From Endomychus coccineus (Eukaryota; Arthropoda; Insecta; Coleoptera; Endomychidae): DNA of 64,000 nucleotides. Under the pieces are notes generated by a model. It ran no database searches. It saw nothing but the letters and a program-made list of their open reading frames with translations, and was not told where the DNA came from. A program made the translations under genes and the position numbers. The stretch spans positions 1-64,000 of the forward strand of contig CAUEHT010000002.1 of the NCBI GenBank assembly GCA_958510875.1, in the 5' to 3' direction. Numbering within the stretch: the first letter of the stretch is position 1; each line of letters begins with the position of its first letter. Positions 49,370 through 60,330 of this stretch are shown here, piece by piece.

Positions 49370-50117
49370 TTATTGTTGTGAGCCATAATCCCTAGCGATC
49401 TTTTTCAATTCCAATCGTATAATAATTTCTTCTCCACGAAAATTTACCGGTTTCCAATTCTGATCTAAAATATTCAGCGTGATGTTATCGAAGGACGTCT
49501 TGCTGATGACCGGTAGATAAATAAGATTCTTCGGCTCTATATCAATGGAAAACCCAGGTGGTACAAGAGGTGAGAACTCATATATCGTATGAGCTATCTT
49601 ATTTTTATAATATGCTCCCGCGGTTAAGTTACACTCTACGCGTATAGTTTGAACTTTGATTATGTTTATAGGTCGATCAGATACGTGTAGTTCACGAGAT
49701 GTCAATTTCTTTTTGCTGAATCCCAACAGTTCGCTCATACTATCTTTAGGAATGAAATTCACTCTAAAATCACTCTTCAACTCTGTGTGTAGAGTGTTGT
49801 TGTTAGATTTTATTGATAATTTCCGGTCACGCTCTTCTTGCTTCACTCCTATCCCACAAACTGTACTTTGTATGAAATCCTCGATGTCTGTCAACTCGTA
49901 GGACCCCGTAGGTATAGTAACTACCTTTTCCTCACCCTTCACATCTTCATAATAAAATTTATTAAAACCTTCTTCAATGTTCGGGATACTATTGTACGTA
50001 TGCAAACCAACAAGTGCGATAGAATAATATGAATGAGGATCTAGTTCTATAGGTGGGTGGGTGAAAATCTACAGATAAGCGGGAGCTCTTACCCGTGATA
50101 GTGAACGTCTGAGACAT
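49370..50117 (-). pseudogene. Minor capsid (penton-like) protein, one frameshift
   Basis: The body (from ~50,050) includes HTYNSIPNIEEG, IPTGSYELTDIEDFI, LLGFSKKKL, INIIKVQTIRVECNL, IYEFSPLVPPGF and IYLPV, the pattern of the minor capsid protein that accompanies F54H12.2-type capsids. The start MSQTFTITGKSS at ATG 50,117 is in a different frame; the shift falls in the repetitive CCCACCCACC at ~50,052-50,062. This could be decay or a base-call slip in a low-complexity stretch. Probably forms capsid vertices. Confidence 0.7.
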
Positions 50118-50825
50118 GATTAATGAAAACTTCATCAACAATCTATTTATATACTAATAAATGTTAGTCGACCACAACTGAAGAGTTAGAGAGGAATTCC
50201 AAATATAACTGGCTACAATTATAAGTGTTATATTGCATGAAATATCGTGTTGACTGCAAACTTTATCGAATGAATTGATACACTGAATCTCCTCAACCGT
50301 TCTTCTAGTTTTGCCTCTGGTATTGATTTGAAGTTCAAACAAGAGCTTGTTTATAAGCGTATTGGGAACACCTTCTTATACGTACGCTTCCCTACAGACT
50401 GATGAGAATTCAAGATTGCACCGTTATTTAACGAGGGGTGGGAGGAAGACCAAAGATCTCAAAATAATTTTTTTTATTAATTTTCTCAATACAAAAAACT
50501 TAAGTATAATCCTAACAATATTTGTTTCAAATATCTCAATCTTGACTCTTGATTCATCGTCCTAGTCGTATTGCATATTCCTACCCCTCCACCTATATTG
50601 AAGTCCTTTTATGTATGTTCGACGCTGGTAAAAGTTCTTTCTTCCCATGAAGCTCATGCAAAACTTGTTCTCTACTCATCTTATCAATGTGGAAATCTAG
50701 TGTAGAATTAATTTTTTGGGTATAGTCACAGGATTTGGAGATATACGTTTCACAGAGGCTTGCTTTGTTGTTGTTGATGATGAGGGTCTCTTCTTAGAAG
50801 GTTCCACAGATGTCATCCGTCGTTC
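50118..50825. other. Gap with small ORFs, possible integrase N-terminal relic
   Basis: No gene clearly supported. A 28-codon minus-strand piece (~50,675-50,590, MSREQVLHELHGKKELLP) vaguely recalls the ELHxPAR start of Maverick integrases, but no catalytic core follows. A 39-codon ORF rich in Lys/Ser/Thr lies just after the fibre-like gene. Confidence 0.3.
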
Positions 50826-51350
50826 TTACGCCTCCACTTCACTGGTAATGTCATTTAGACGCATGTTCATACTGTTAAATATGTTATTGATCTCTTCCAA
50901 TTCATTTCTGTTTTCCCTCACACTATCACTGATTGTTTCATACTCTGATTTTATATAGATCCCCATTCCATTATATTTATTCTGAATGTCCATCAGATGT
51001 TTATCAATGTTGATAATAACCTTGTCATTCGTTAAGTTATGTTCATCCAGATCCTTGTTGATATCTTTGATCAAATTATCAACCCTAACATTGAAGGTAT
51101 CTTCAAGACTGGTTTCCGTTTTCAGATTCAGTTTGTGTGTTAATTTATCAACATACACTTTATTTGCAACATCTCCATCATCATTCGGTGATTTTACGTT
51201 GCACAATCTACGATTTTCCATATCATAACTTTCATCGCTCGTTAGGAATAGTCCTTGTCCGTGAACTTGTTTGAAATTATTATTAAATACATTTGTATCA
51301 TATATCCACATGGAAGAGGAGGCTCTGCCAAACTTATTCATTGAAACCAT
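50826..51350 (-). CDS. Fibre-like virion protein
   Basis: 174 aa from ATG 51,350. The front is MNKFGRASSS.., LTSDESYDMENRRLCNV, SPNDDGDVANKVYVDKL, a module common in tail-fibre-like proteins and in this insect element family. The rest is hydrophilic and probably coiled coil (repeated D/N/E/K with regular Leu/Ile). It overlaps the end of the DUF8207 gene by 17 nt, which suggests a compact transcript. A role in surface attachment is inference only. Confidence 0.55.
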   Translation of the reverse strand: MVSMNKFGRASSSMWIYDTNVFNNNFKQVHGQGLFLTSDESYDMENRRLCNVKSPNDDGDVANKVYVDKLTHKLNLKTETSLEDTFNVRVDNLIKDINKDLDEHNLTNDKVIINIDKHLMDIQNKYNGMGIYIKSEYETISDSVRENRNELEEINNIFNSMNMRLNDITSEVEA

Positions 51351-52376
51351 CTTTATAACTGTGATGAATTTGTCTTACACCTGGTTTTTGTTCAATTACC
51401 CCTGCCTCTATCAATTCTTCTATTATAGAGATTATCTCATTATGGTTACCGGCATGCGAGGATGCAACAAGAAGTCTCAGTCTATCCACCATTTCGTTAA
51501 CGTCATCCCAATAAACATATTCGATAGGTTTATCGTTATATTCAAGCATATCATTTTTGATATATGCACTTCCAGTGTATGTTTTGGCTCTGGGTCTTTT
51601 CATGGAATTAATCAAAGGTTTCAGTACATGTTTGTATTTCACTGTGTATCTTATTCGATCAGCTGGATCGTTATTACGTCTATGGGCACTAGTCATTTTC
51701 ATCATTTGACTGTGATTTTTCCCATCTTCCACAGTGTAAGTATCAGGTAGAACATCTTTGATATCAAATTATACAGTCCTGTGGTACCTCTGAACGGAGT
51801 ACCCTTGATAATTATATTACTCTCACTATCAATTTCTATAGGTTGATTTCCCATGAACCATTTGTCTAAAGTTGAATTATATTGCAAACCCATTTTATCA
51901 TCATATCTCTTAACATCATCATCCAATAGGAATCCTTCCAAGTAATAACGTGCTAATGTGGGGTATTGTTGCAGAAACTCCTCTGTAGCCGCTGCATTAT
52001 CTTTCTTATGTTTTCTGAATTCTTCACTAATCTGATCGATGGTAGGTTCGGGTGTAAACACATCCTCCTCAGTATCTTGGGGGTTATATACGAATTCTTC
52101 ACCTTCAGTTGCAATATTTGGGATTGGTATGTTCTCCATTTGTGTTGCTGTAGAAACAATACTTTTAGGTTTAACCAACGAATTTTGTTTGATTATTTCA
52201 GCATTTTTCGCAATTTCCTCCAGAGGTTTAGATACATTCTTGAACATATTATCTAGAATCTCATCATTTTCAGCTTTACCCAATTTCACAGCCATATATT
52301 TTTTCCTCACAACGTTTGCTAACTCCCAAATTTTTTTCTCCAATTGTTGTTTTTTCTTTAGCACACCCACGTCCAT
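51334..52376 (-). pseudogene. DUF8207-domain protein, one frameshift
   Basis: First part 52,376-~51,740: coiled-coil N-terminus (KKQQLEKKIWELANVVRK), acidic linker, then YNSTLDKWFMGNQPIEID and IKGTPFRGTTGLYNLI. Second part to 51,334 in another frame: MMKMTSAHRRNNDPADR, TGSAYIKNDMLEYND, YVYWDDVNEMVDRLRLL. The K.GTP..GT.GLY and T.AHRRN blocks define DUF8207 in insect Polinton-like elements. The frame breaks at ~51,735 with a single base missing. Probably a virion or assembly protein. Confidence 0.75.
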
Positions 52377-52418
52377 GCTGAGCGGGTTGTCTTTTTCAAA
52401 TGAAAGTATATATACATG

Positions 52419-53126
52419 TTAGATATATATATAACTATCAAAACCCTTGCGATAACAGTCTTTGTTTATCATAAGGAATCCATATTTATCTTTCCAACAT
52501 ACGCTACATATCTCTTTGAATTTTTCGAGTGACATGTCGGTACTTACATGATCGGTGAATATATGTTTCAAATTGAGCTCATCCTGTTTGAAAATAATCA
52601 AGCAATTGGCATTGTCGCGCAATCCATGTTTTGGACATTTAGCAAAAGACTGGCAAAGATAGAAACTATCAATTGAGTTGTGTCTCCCTCTCAAAAAATA
52701 AGCACGAATTTTCTGCTGTTTCTCAAACATCACGTCATCGAATATTATGATTGAATTAGGTCTCGCTTCTGTGGGGTCTATGACCTCATCACTTTCGGTA
52801 CAAGGAAAATATCCAAGCCCCTCAATTTTCTTCAATGTCTCCTTTAGTAACTGGTATTTTGGTTGGTGTAAAGACTTTGAATATATGTACACGTTTTCAA
52901 ATTTCAGGCCGTTAGCATCTAATGATAGAGATAACATCACAATTGTTTTCCCACAATAACTTGGACCACAGATTATTGTTCGTAGAGTATTAGGCAGCAG
53001 AGAGCATTGAAGTTGTGGTTGTTCAACATTCTCATTGCTTGACCCTAAGTTTATAATACTCAACGAGTCTTTTTGCTTAACAATCTTCATCATGCCTGAA
53101 GGCGAATCGAAATCATACTGGAACAT
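52419..53126 (-). CDS. Genome-packaging ATPase (A32/FtsK-HerA type)
   Basis: 235 aa, uninterrupted. Walker A GPSYCGKT (residues 54-61), NVYIYSKSLHQPKY (~78-91), Walker B SIIIFDDV (~125-132), followed by RHNSIDSFYLCQSF, typical of the Polinton/poxvirus A32-like packaging ATPase that pumps DNA into the capsid. First gene of the cassette. The iteron array and right TIR lie just upstream, where its promoter must be. Confidence 0.85.
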   Translation of the reverse strand: MFQYDFDSPSGMMKIVKQKDSLSIINLGSSNENVEQPQLQCSLLPNTLRTIICGPSYCGKTIVMLSLSLDANGLKFENVYIYSKSLHQPKYQLLKETLKKIEGLGYFPCTESDEVIDPTEARPNSIIIFDDVMFEKQQKIRAYFLRGRHNSIDSFYLCQSFAKCPKHGLRDNANCLIIFKQDELNLKHIFTDHVSTDMSLEKFKEICSVCWKDKYGFLMINKDCYRKGFDSYIYI

Positions 53127-53239
53127 ATGTTAATAAGCATTTGTTTATATACTAGATGATGATGTTATATTGTGTATGTCTGATCACGCGGTTAGGTACT
53201 TCTACGCTCCTCTCAAAATCAGGTATCAAATACATGTTA

Positions 53240-53833
53240 AATAGGTATGAATGTTGAAACACGCGTCTGGATATTGGAACACGTGTCTGAATGTTGAAAC
53301 ACGTGTCTGAATGCTGAAACACGTGTCTGAAAAACGTGTCTGAATGTTGAAACACGTGTCTGAATGTTGAAACACGTGTCTGAATGCTGAAACACGTGTC
53401 TGAAACAGGTGTCTGAATGTTGAAACACTTGTCTGAATGTTGAAACACGTGTCTGAAACACGCGTCTGAGTGCTGAAACGTGTCTGAATGTTGAAACACG
53501 TGTCTGAATGTTGAAACACGTGTCTGAATGCTGAAACACGTGTCTGAATGTTGAAACACGTGTCTGAAACACGTGTCTGAATGCTGAAACACGTGTCTGA
53601 ATGTTGAAACATGTGTCTGAATGTTGAAACACGTGTCTGAAACACGTTTCTGGATGCTGAAACACGTGTCTGAATGCTGAAACACGTGTCTGAATGCTGA
53701 AACACGTGTCTGAATGCTGAAACACGTGTCTGAATGCTGAAACACGTGTCTGAATGCTGAAACACGTGTCAGAAACACGTGTCTGAATGCTGAAACACGT
53801 GTCTGAATGCTGAAACACGTGTCTGAATGTTAA
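53240..53833. repeat. ~20-bp CACGTG iteron array
   Basis: About 28-30 units of AACACGTGTCTGAATGYTGA, with some units shortened to ~12 bp (GAAACACGTGTCT). Most contain the palindrome CACGTG. The array sits between the ATPase gene and the right TIR. All three minus-strand frames are open only because the unit repeats, so no protein is inferred. A few degenerate units also occur at 43,600-43,680. Confidence 0.9.
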
Positions 53834-53940
53834 AGCATGTGTTGAATCATGCGATAAAACTTGTGCATGAATGTATTACAAACATTATGATTATTCACAT
53901 TTTATTCCTCATTAGCCCATCATAGTTCGTGAACGATGAT

Positions 53941-54111
53941 GACGTCATCATCGTTCGTAAACTATGGTAGCCGGGTTGAATCAGTTACTGTCATTGGCTT
54001 GAAGCAGTGACGTCATCATCGTTCGTGAACGATGGTCGCCGGATTGAATCAGTTACTGTCATTGGCTTGAAGCAGTGACGTCATCATCGTTCGTGAACGA
54101 TGGTCGCCGGA
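53941..54111. repeat. 68-bp tandem repeat with GAACGATG palindromes
   Basis: Units 53,941-54,008 and 54,009-54,076 plus a partial third, each starting GACGTCATCATCGTTCGT. CATCGTTC/GAACGATG is an 8-bp inverted repeat. Lies just inside the right TIR. Related GTTCACGAACTATGATG sequences recur in both TIRs. Confidence 0.85.
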
Positions 54112-55753
54112 TCTTCAATTCAATAAAACACCACTTACTCTTCAAATCCTTATGTATTCCGATACACGTAAAGCTATAGTCTGATGTTCTCACCCACCCC
54201 AATTTGTATGCATCATATTGATTTTCCCTACATCAGCAGTAAATACCGTTACATGGGAAATATCGATATTCTCAAATAAAAGGTAATAAACGTGGGGTAA
54301 TTTCTACAGCAGATATTTTACCTCAAAGATTCATATGTTCAATGTTTGAGTCCTCATTGAACCATCATAGTTCGTGAACGATGATGCCAGCTTGTTGAAT
54401 CACGTGCTAAACAAGTGTCTGAATGTTGATAATGATCGCTTATGAAGATACTATAGCTCTACTCAACGTTCAGACTTTTATGAAGCATGTGTTTGAATGT
54501 CATATAGATTAGCGCTTATGAAGATATTCATATGATTATGTAAACCCATGAACAAAAATGTGTTTATCATTATAATCTTGTACGCGAACGTATGGAGTTT
54601 GTAAAAGTTGTGCTCGTGAAGGAAAATGTACAGATTGCTAATGGAGATATTTATATAATTATTATTGGTATTTTATTCCTCATCAGCCCATCATAGTTCG
54701 TGAACGATGATGACAGGCTGTTGAATCACGTGCTAAACAAGTGTCTGAATGTTGATAATGATCGCTTATGAAGAAGATACTATAGCTCTACTCAATATTC
54801 AGAATTTTATGAAGCATGTGTTTGAATGTCATATAGATTAGCGCTCATGAAGATATTCATATGATTATTATCATTATCCACATCTATTCCTCATCATAGT
54901 TCTACCTCTTGGGTGGTTGGGGAATTGAGTTCGATCTCTATAAAACTCCCTCGCATATATGTTTCCCATTGAAATTGATTGAATTTTATAAAAAGCTAAC
55001 TATCCTATGAAGAAATGTGTGTCGATGAAAAATGTTTTATTAGTATATTTTTGTATACTGAAAAAATTACATTAGCACATCTATATGTTTAAGATGATTA
55101 AAAAATGTATTTTGTTATATAGCAATCGAGCTGTACAGATAGTTCGAATAATCATCGTGATGCGTAACACAATGCGATTTACAATCAATATGATTCGAAT
55201 ATATACATACTACATGTGTGATTTAAAATAAAGTATTCTCATCGCGTTTGAAGGTGATCGGCGTATCTTTCTTATCTCTCGAACCAGCTGTAGCTCTACC
55301 GCAAAATATGATAGTGAATAATGTTCAACCTGACACAAATTTAGCATAAACTCATTTGATTTATATCGGATAATTTATGAAACATACATGAATGAATATT
55401 ATAGCGCATTATGTTTACTTCGGAACTAATTTTGGAAAAACATTTTATATATTCATATTACTTTCGGATAACTTATGAAACTACTTTAACATTGAAGGAT
55501 CGCGCGCATCATCACGATAATTCCAAGTTGAATACATTGCTGTTGGACATGATTAAGCACAACCTTATCGCACAAGTAAGCTAATGATGCATACCTACTT
55601 ATAATATTATAACGAATATTGTACTCGCTAGTACTAATCAAGCAAAAAGTCCTTAGATGATTTAATAGTTATTTCTGCAAACGCTTCATAATACCGCTAT
55701 TATGAGAAGCAGCATTTTTTTGTAAACTATCGCATGGTGGATGTTATGACCCC

Positions 55754-56248
55754 TTATTGAAGACTTGTGGGGGCAGACAATGCGCCGCGTACGATATCAT
55801 TATAACTCAGACAAAACCCTGCGACTAACGGCATGTACAAACAACCCCACATTTCATTGAATGCTCCTGCAAGGTAGATACCTCGCTGAAGACCTGCGTG
55901 ATAGACATCATCATACCTGCACACTCTGTATAACCTCACATACACACCTGTCTCGTTGGAGATCGCGCCAGCTTCATTCAAATTCACATGACTAACGTCA
56001 TACATAAACAATCTGTATAACCTCACATTCCATACCCCATTGAAGTCTCCCAACTCCATTTTGTATACTAAAAATAATTTCCATATATGTTTAAGATGAT
56101 TGAAATCGCATTTCGTAATATAGCAATCAAGTAAGGTACAGACAGCTTGAATAAACGTTTTTGAAAGTAATTTCCTTATAAACATCGCGTTTGAGAGAGA
56201 TGCAGAAGATATCATTTCTATACTATATATAACATTCCATATATGCAT
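55754..56248 (-). CDS. Hypothetical ORF in right TIR
   Basis: Up to 164 codons. Longer than its mirror at 45,237-45,611, which stops at a TAG where this copy reads on. Internal near-repeats and no family match, so the coding status is uncertain. Confidence 0.25.
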   Translation of the reverse strand: MHIWNVIYSIEMISSASLSNAMFIRKLLSKTFIQAVCTLLDCYITKCDFNHLKHIWKLFLVYKMELGDFNGVWNVRLYRLFMYDVSHVNLNEAGAISNETGVYVRLYRVCRYDDVYHAGLQRGIYLAGAFNEMWGCLYMPLVAGFCLSYNDIVRGALSAPTSLQ

Positions 56249-56526
56249 TCAAGGAACAGCAGCCCTCCCATGATACCTCCGATGAATGCCCGGTCTCTTT
56301 CAAAAATCACGTGACTGACGACATGTACAAACAACACTATTTCAAAACCCTATGGGCTAGCGCTATGAAGTCTCACATTCCATACCCCGCTTCGTGATAT
56401 ACCTGCATGACTAACGTCATGTAAAACAATTACCTGCATCATATAGACTGCAATAAACTCGCACTTATCACTCAGACCGGATACCCTGCGGTTATATCTA
56501 CAACATTAAAATCGCTTGTTCTCAAT

Positions 56527-56596
56527 TCCTCCATAGCTGAGCGGTTAAGGAGCTGGCTTTGGATTTCATTTCTCGGGTTCGATCCCCGTGGGTAGA
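56527..56596 (+). repeat. tRNA-like module in right TIR
   Basis: TCCTCCATAGCTGAGCGG... with an A-box-like start and GGTTCGATCC B box. The anticodon arm is degenerate. Same family as the modules at 35.3-35.6 and 43.0-43.4 kb, which ties the capsid element to the repeats around the PolB element. Confidence 0.6.
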
Positions 56597-56874
56597 AAAA
56601 TATTTTGATGCTGCTTTACATTGAAGTTCTCCCTAACCTCACATATTGCTTGCTGTCCACCTTGAACGATCAAGCCCTAGCCGTCTACCCGGTAACACCT
56701 AGTGGTTAGAGGCGACACCACACCCTAACCGTCTATCCAGGCCGGTAATACAGGGTCAGTACTTACCGATACCTGTCTGGGCATACCGCGCATGCACGAA
56801 TGTATCACTGGTTGCCTACATCTGATAAGGCTCTCTGTCTGGCCGCCCCAAGTGACCCAATGCCTACTATCCTC

Positions 56875-59800
56875 AGTAGTTGATAACTTTATTGCGTATA
56901 ATTTGGACCTCAAGCCTACAAAATTGGTTATGGGGGTTCCGTTGTTCTCATCCTCCATCTTTCCTGACACCTTCTTATTAACGAGTGGAATATCATAGAT
57001 GATGTCAACTGGGTAGTCACTGGTGTCGAAGTGATGGTGATCGCGCTTCATCATATCATAAGGGTCTTGCTCCAATTTATAGATAAGAGAATTCGTATCT
57101 GTTTACAGTACAGAACAACTATCCCCAAACGTCTGAATCATACATCCATAATGGAAGTCGTATATGGTTATCTTCGCCAAATCCAGAATCGACATACCCA
57201 CATATATCGGCTTATTCAACCATACTCCCAGCTTGTTTAGTTCAACAGCCACCAAATTCTCGTTGAAGATGGTGCAAATCTTGAACTCAGGCTTAGAAAT
57301 ATATGATTCAGCGCCATATCGCCCAATCCACTCAGTAAGTAGGCGAACGTTCACTCTTTTACGAATGTTTTCCATCATCTTACCGAATACAGCATTATTC
57401 TTCAATTTGAATAAGTTCTTCTCAAAATAATTATTCGCAGCCTTTCGAAGGTCAGTATTCAAATCAATAACGATTTCAACCATGAAGCTTGCTTGAATAT
57501 TAAGACGCTATGAATTTTAGTTAGGATCAAACCGTTTGCAAGCGCTTGCTTGAGACTGCGGTAATGGATCAGATACTTCCCCTTAGGGTGAAGCGTTGCC
57601 ATCAATTTCGATGGTGCATTCGATGAAGCGGGGGCGTTACCCGTTTGAGGATCGATATGTAGTCAGAAAGGTAAATCTTTATGTCGGTCATGCAGATGTT
57701 TAGGGTAATCTAAATCGACTTCTAGAATATATCCTACATCAGAATCATCTGGAACTGTAGTAACGTCAATATATGTATCACACCATTCAAATCCGCCATA
57801 TGAGAGAGCTCGACTCATGGCCTAACCATACTGGTTATTGACATCGTAATACATCAAATAAGATGCAGCTTTCGAAGGATTATAATTTGGCATATATTTA
57901 TTGTTGGCGTGGGCTTGACGCTTAGAACAAACTTGACTGAGTCCACCGCTAATCCCTTTCTCAACGAATAGAAATATATCGAGATCTGTGAGAAGCTCTA
58001 ATTCTTGTTTCGTATGTTTCAGCATCGCATCTCAAGTAAAGCCGGGAAGTGTAAAGTAGTGCGCAGGATCCAGATTGTATGTTTGATGACAGCTATTCCT
58101 GAATTGTTCAAAAACATCTGCTAGTAGCATTATATCTGTCTTCATATACGAATCGACATATTGCCCCAAGTTTCGGCATTCGAATTTATCCCATATATGC
58201 TGGGCTCGCTGGTAGAGTTTTCGGGGGGATGGTTTATCTTCCAATTTATTGTAGAAAGCATCACTAGGCGGTGAAAAAAGATTCCGAGAATCTATCAAAT
58301 GAGTCAACATAATTATACGGCATAACCCCCTTCTTTGTTAGAAGCTTAACTTGTTCATCGCCAAGTTCTTCAAACTGGCATTTTAAATTTGGGAAATCCC
58401 CCAAGTATGATGCCAATTTATCGAGGGAGGAACCCATAAACCTGAACGAGTCAATGAATCTGAGTTGATGGGAGCATCATCGACTCGTTTAGTAAAACTA
58501 ATATATTTCTCCTTGGTTATCGGGAGTAGGTTGATTTTACCCTCTATTCACGAGGCTATATCTTCGATGATGAAGTTGGCATCGTAATTGCTTAGATTAT
58601 GAAAAACTACAAGAAAAACATGCGTGTCCTGATAGTTAATGTTGCAGCCTTCATGTGCGGCGACTCGATAATTTTTCAGCGGCAGTAGGTGATCATAATC
58701 CCGAACTTTCTTATCAGTTTCTGAGAATGACTGTTCACAAATGTGACAACAGCTCGCCCTTCTTGATGCAATTTCGTAATCTTGCGTCATACCGATGTCA
58801 TATGGACACCAGAAAACTGTACCCAACTGCGAGAGTCTTCATCTGATCTGCGTACCAACTCAAACAATCCTCGCCGCGATAGGCCCGATAGAAGGATAGG
58901 GAATCCTCATATGAACATTTCATATAATATCCGATAGCTGCAGGGATATGTTGTTGAGGCTTTTTCGGATCCGAAGTGGGGCTGAGAACGTTTTCCAAAT
59001 CAGCGTATACCACAAATGGAGCTTTCACTTTATTCTCGAAATTTTTGAATCCCAGAATATTCTTTCCAACTTCAGGCATCTCAACCTTACAGTTATTCAG
59101 CTTCTCACAGTCTTCAGTATGTTTACCTAACTTTTCCTCAGAGCTGAAGTAATGGAGACAAAAGAATTTTTTGTGATCTTTTTTACTAAGCTGCGAAGAA
59201 ACCAGGCGTGATAGATCTTTGATCCATACGTAATGAAAACGGATTGGGGTCGCATCATCGCTATCTTCTTCTCCTTCCTTCCCGAAGTAACGATCTTGAA
59301 TAAGCAGGAGGTTAACATGTCTACCCCTCTTCTCCTTCGTAAGGTAGGCAGGTAAGGTAACGAATGATTTTCCACTTTTATTTGAAATGTATACGTTGAT
59401 GGAGACTTCATTCTGCTTCTCAAAGTTGGGGATCTGGCGCATTGTCATCGGAAATTGAATCCCTTTCAATTTTAAGACTTCCGTGTAGTGAGGGTACGAA
59501 CTAACTCTATTTGAAGTGATTTGAGGAGGGTATAGCGCTGATGTCACTGCCCATGCGAAGCATTCATCATCGCCATTCTTCACATTAATGCAGGCCTCTT
59601 TACGTTTGATCTGGGCCGGTGAATCAATATATGAAGATCCCAGTTGAGGGGTGAACTTGTTGATATTCACCCCCAAATTGATAATCTCCGTCAACGCCCA
59701 CCCGCTTTCTCTCTCTTGGAACTCTTCCAATTGGGTCAATATCGGCTTCACTATCTTATCATCGAACCAACTATCCAAGTCGGTATCCCGATAGATGGGT

Positions 59801-60318
59801 GAATTAGATGTATTGAAGTATTTAAATTCAGTCAATACCTGCTCCGCTTTAGCGATTTGGAATTCTCCGCAGAATACTACATTAACTTCAACTGCCTCAT
59901 CCTTCTTGAGGGCATTCTGAATTCTTCTCTTGAAAAGAGCTCTACAGTCTACGAGAAATTCTTTGAGATCCTTATGTTTCAAGTTTGAAAGGATCCCAGT
60001 ACAGATGCGGCTGTTGGATGCAGACATGGAATAAGTCCAATGAACTCAATCCCGCGCGGTTTCTTTTCTCGAATTCACACCAGAACCCCTCTTCTGCTCA
60101 GCTTTTATCTGGACCCGCAGCGTCTTCAGAGCTCCCAATGCTGATGGCAGCTGCTGCTTCTCCACAATAGTTTTCGCTGATTTCAAGGCTTTATGAATTC
60201 TCCTCATCCCTAAAGAGCATTTACGCAATCCCTCGGCAGCCACTGTTCCATCATTGTGGGGTGTTAGATGTCCGAGTAGAGCCGCGATATGCTTCACCAG
60301 ATCAGCGAAAATAGACAT
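56875..60318 (-). pseudogene. Protein-primed DNA polymerase B (Polinton type), decayed and interrupted
   Basis: From ATG 60,318 leftwards: N-terminal region; a nonsense codon near 60,050; KEACINVKNGDDECFAWAV; a C..H..C finger-like block (~59,140-59,090); Exo I FVVYADLENVL (~59,010); CHICEQSF..H..CN zinc-like block (58,750-58,650); Exo II-like HNLSNYDANF; motif A region [10 protein letters not shown] (~57,830); motif B KNNAVFGKMMEN (~57,390). Motif C reads TDTNSL directly after an in-frame stop (~57,104), so the second catalytic Asp is Asn. Frameshifts near 58,830, 58,550, 58,310, 58,025 and 57,490. With the 3' piece the gene would be ~1,260 codons, normal for the family. Confidence 0.85.
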
Positions 60319-60330
60319 CTTGATCTGCGG

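Larger units (their letters stand above)
44617..56868 (-). mobile_element. Maverick/Polinton-like element carrying only capsid and packaging genes
   Basis: A 12,252-bp unit with perfect 6-bp target duplications ATCCTC (44,611-44,616 and 56,869-56,874). The inverted termini start AGTAGGCATTGGGTCAC; the AG start and 6-bp duplication are hallmarks of Polintons. TIRs are ~2.65 kb. The ~6.9-kb interior has six genes, all minus strand: ATPase, DUF8207, fibre-like, minor capsid, small ORF, major capsid. No PolB and no integrase core are present. It sits inside another element's PolB. Confidence 0.85.
54247..56868 (-). repeat. Right terminal inverted repeat of capsid element
   Basis: Inverted partner of 44,617-47,301. 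Contains a tRNA-like module at 56,527-56,596 (plus; GGTTCGATCC B box) and the ORF 55,754-56,248. Confidence 0.85.

Noticed and set aside
50590..50690. Integrase gene of the capsid element
   Set aside because: Only a short vague N-terminal resemblance; no zinc or DDE core anywhere in the interior.
53152..53818. Three overlapping ~200-aa ORFs with HVFQHSDTC-type repeats
   Set aside because: A 20-bp unit gives the same peptide in every frame; an iteron array explains them.
53240..53833. CRISPR-like regular repeats
   Set aside because: No unique spacers, units are contiguous, and the context is eukaryotic.
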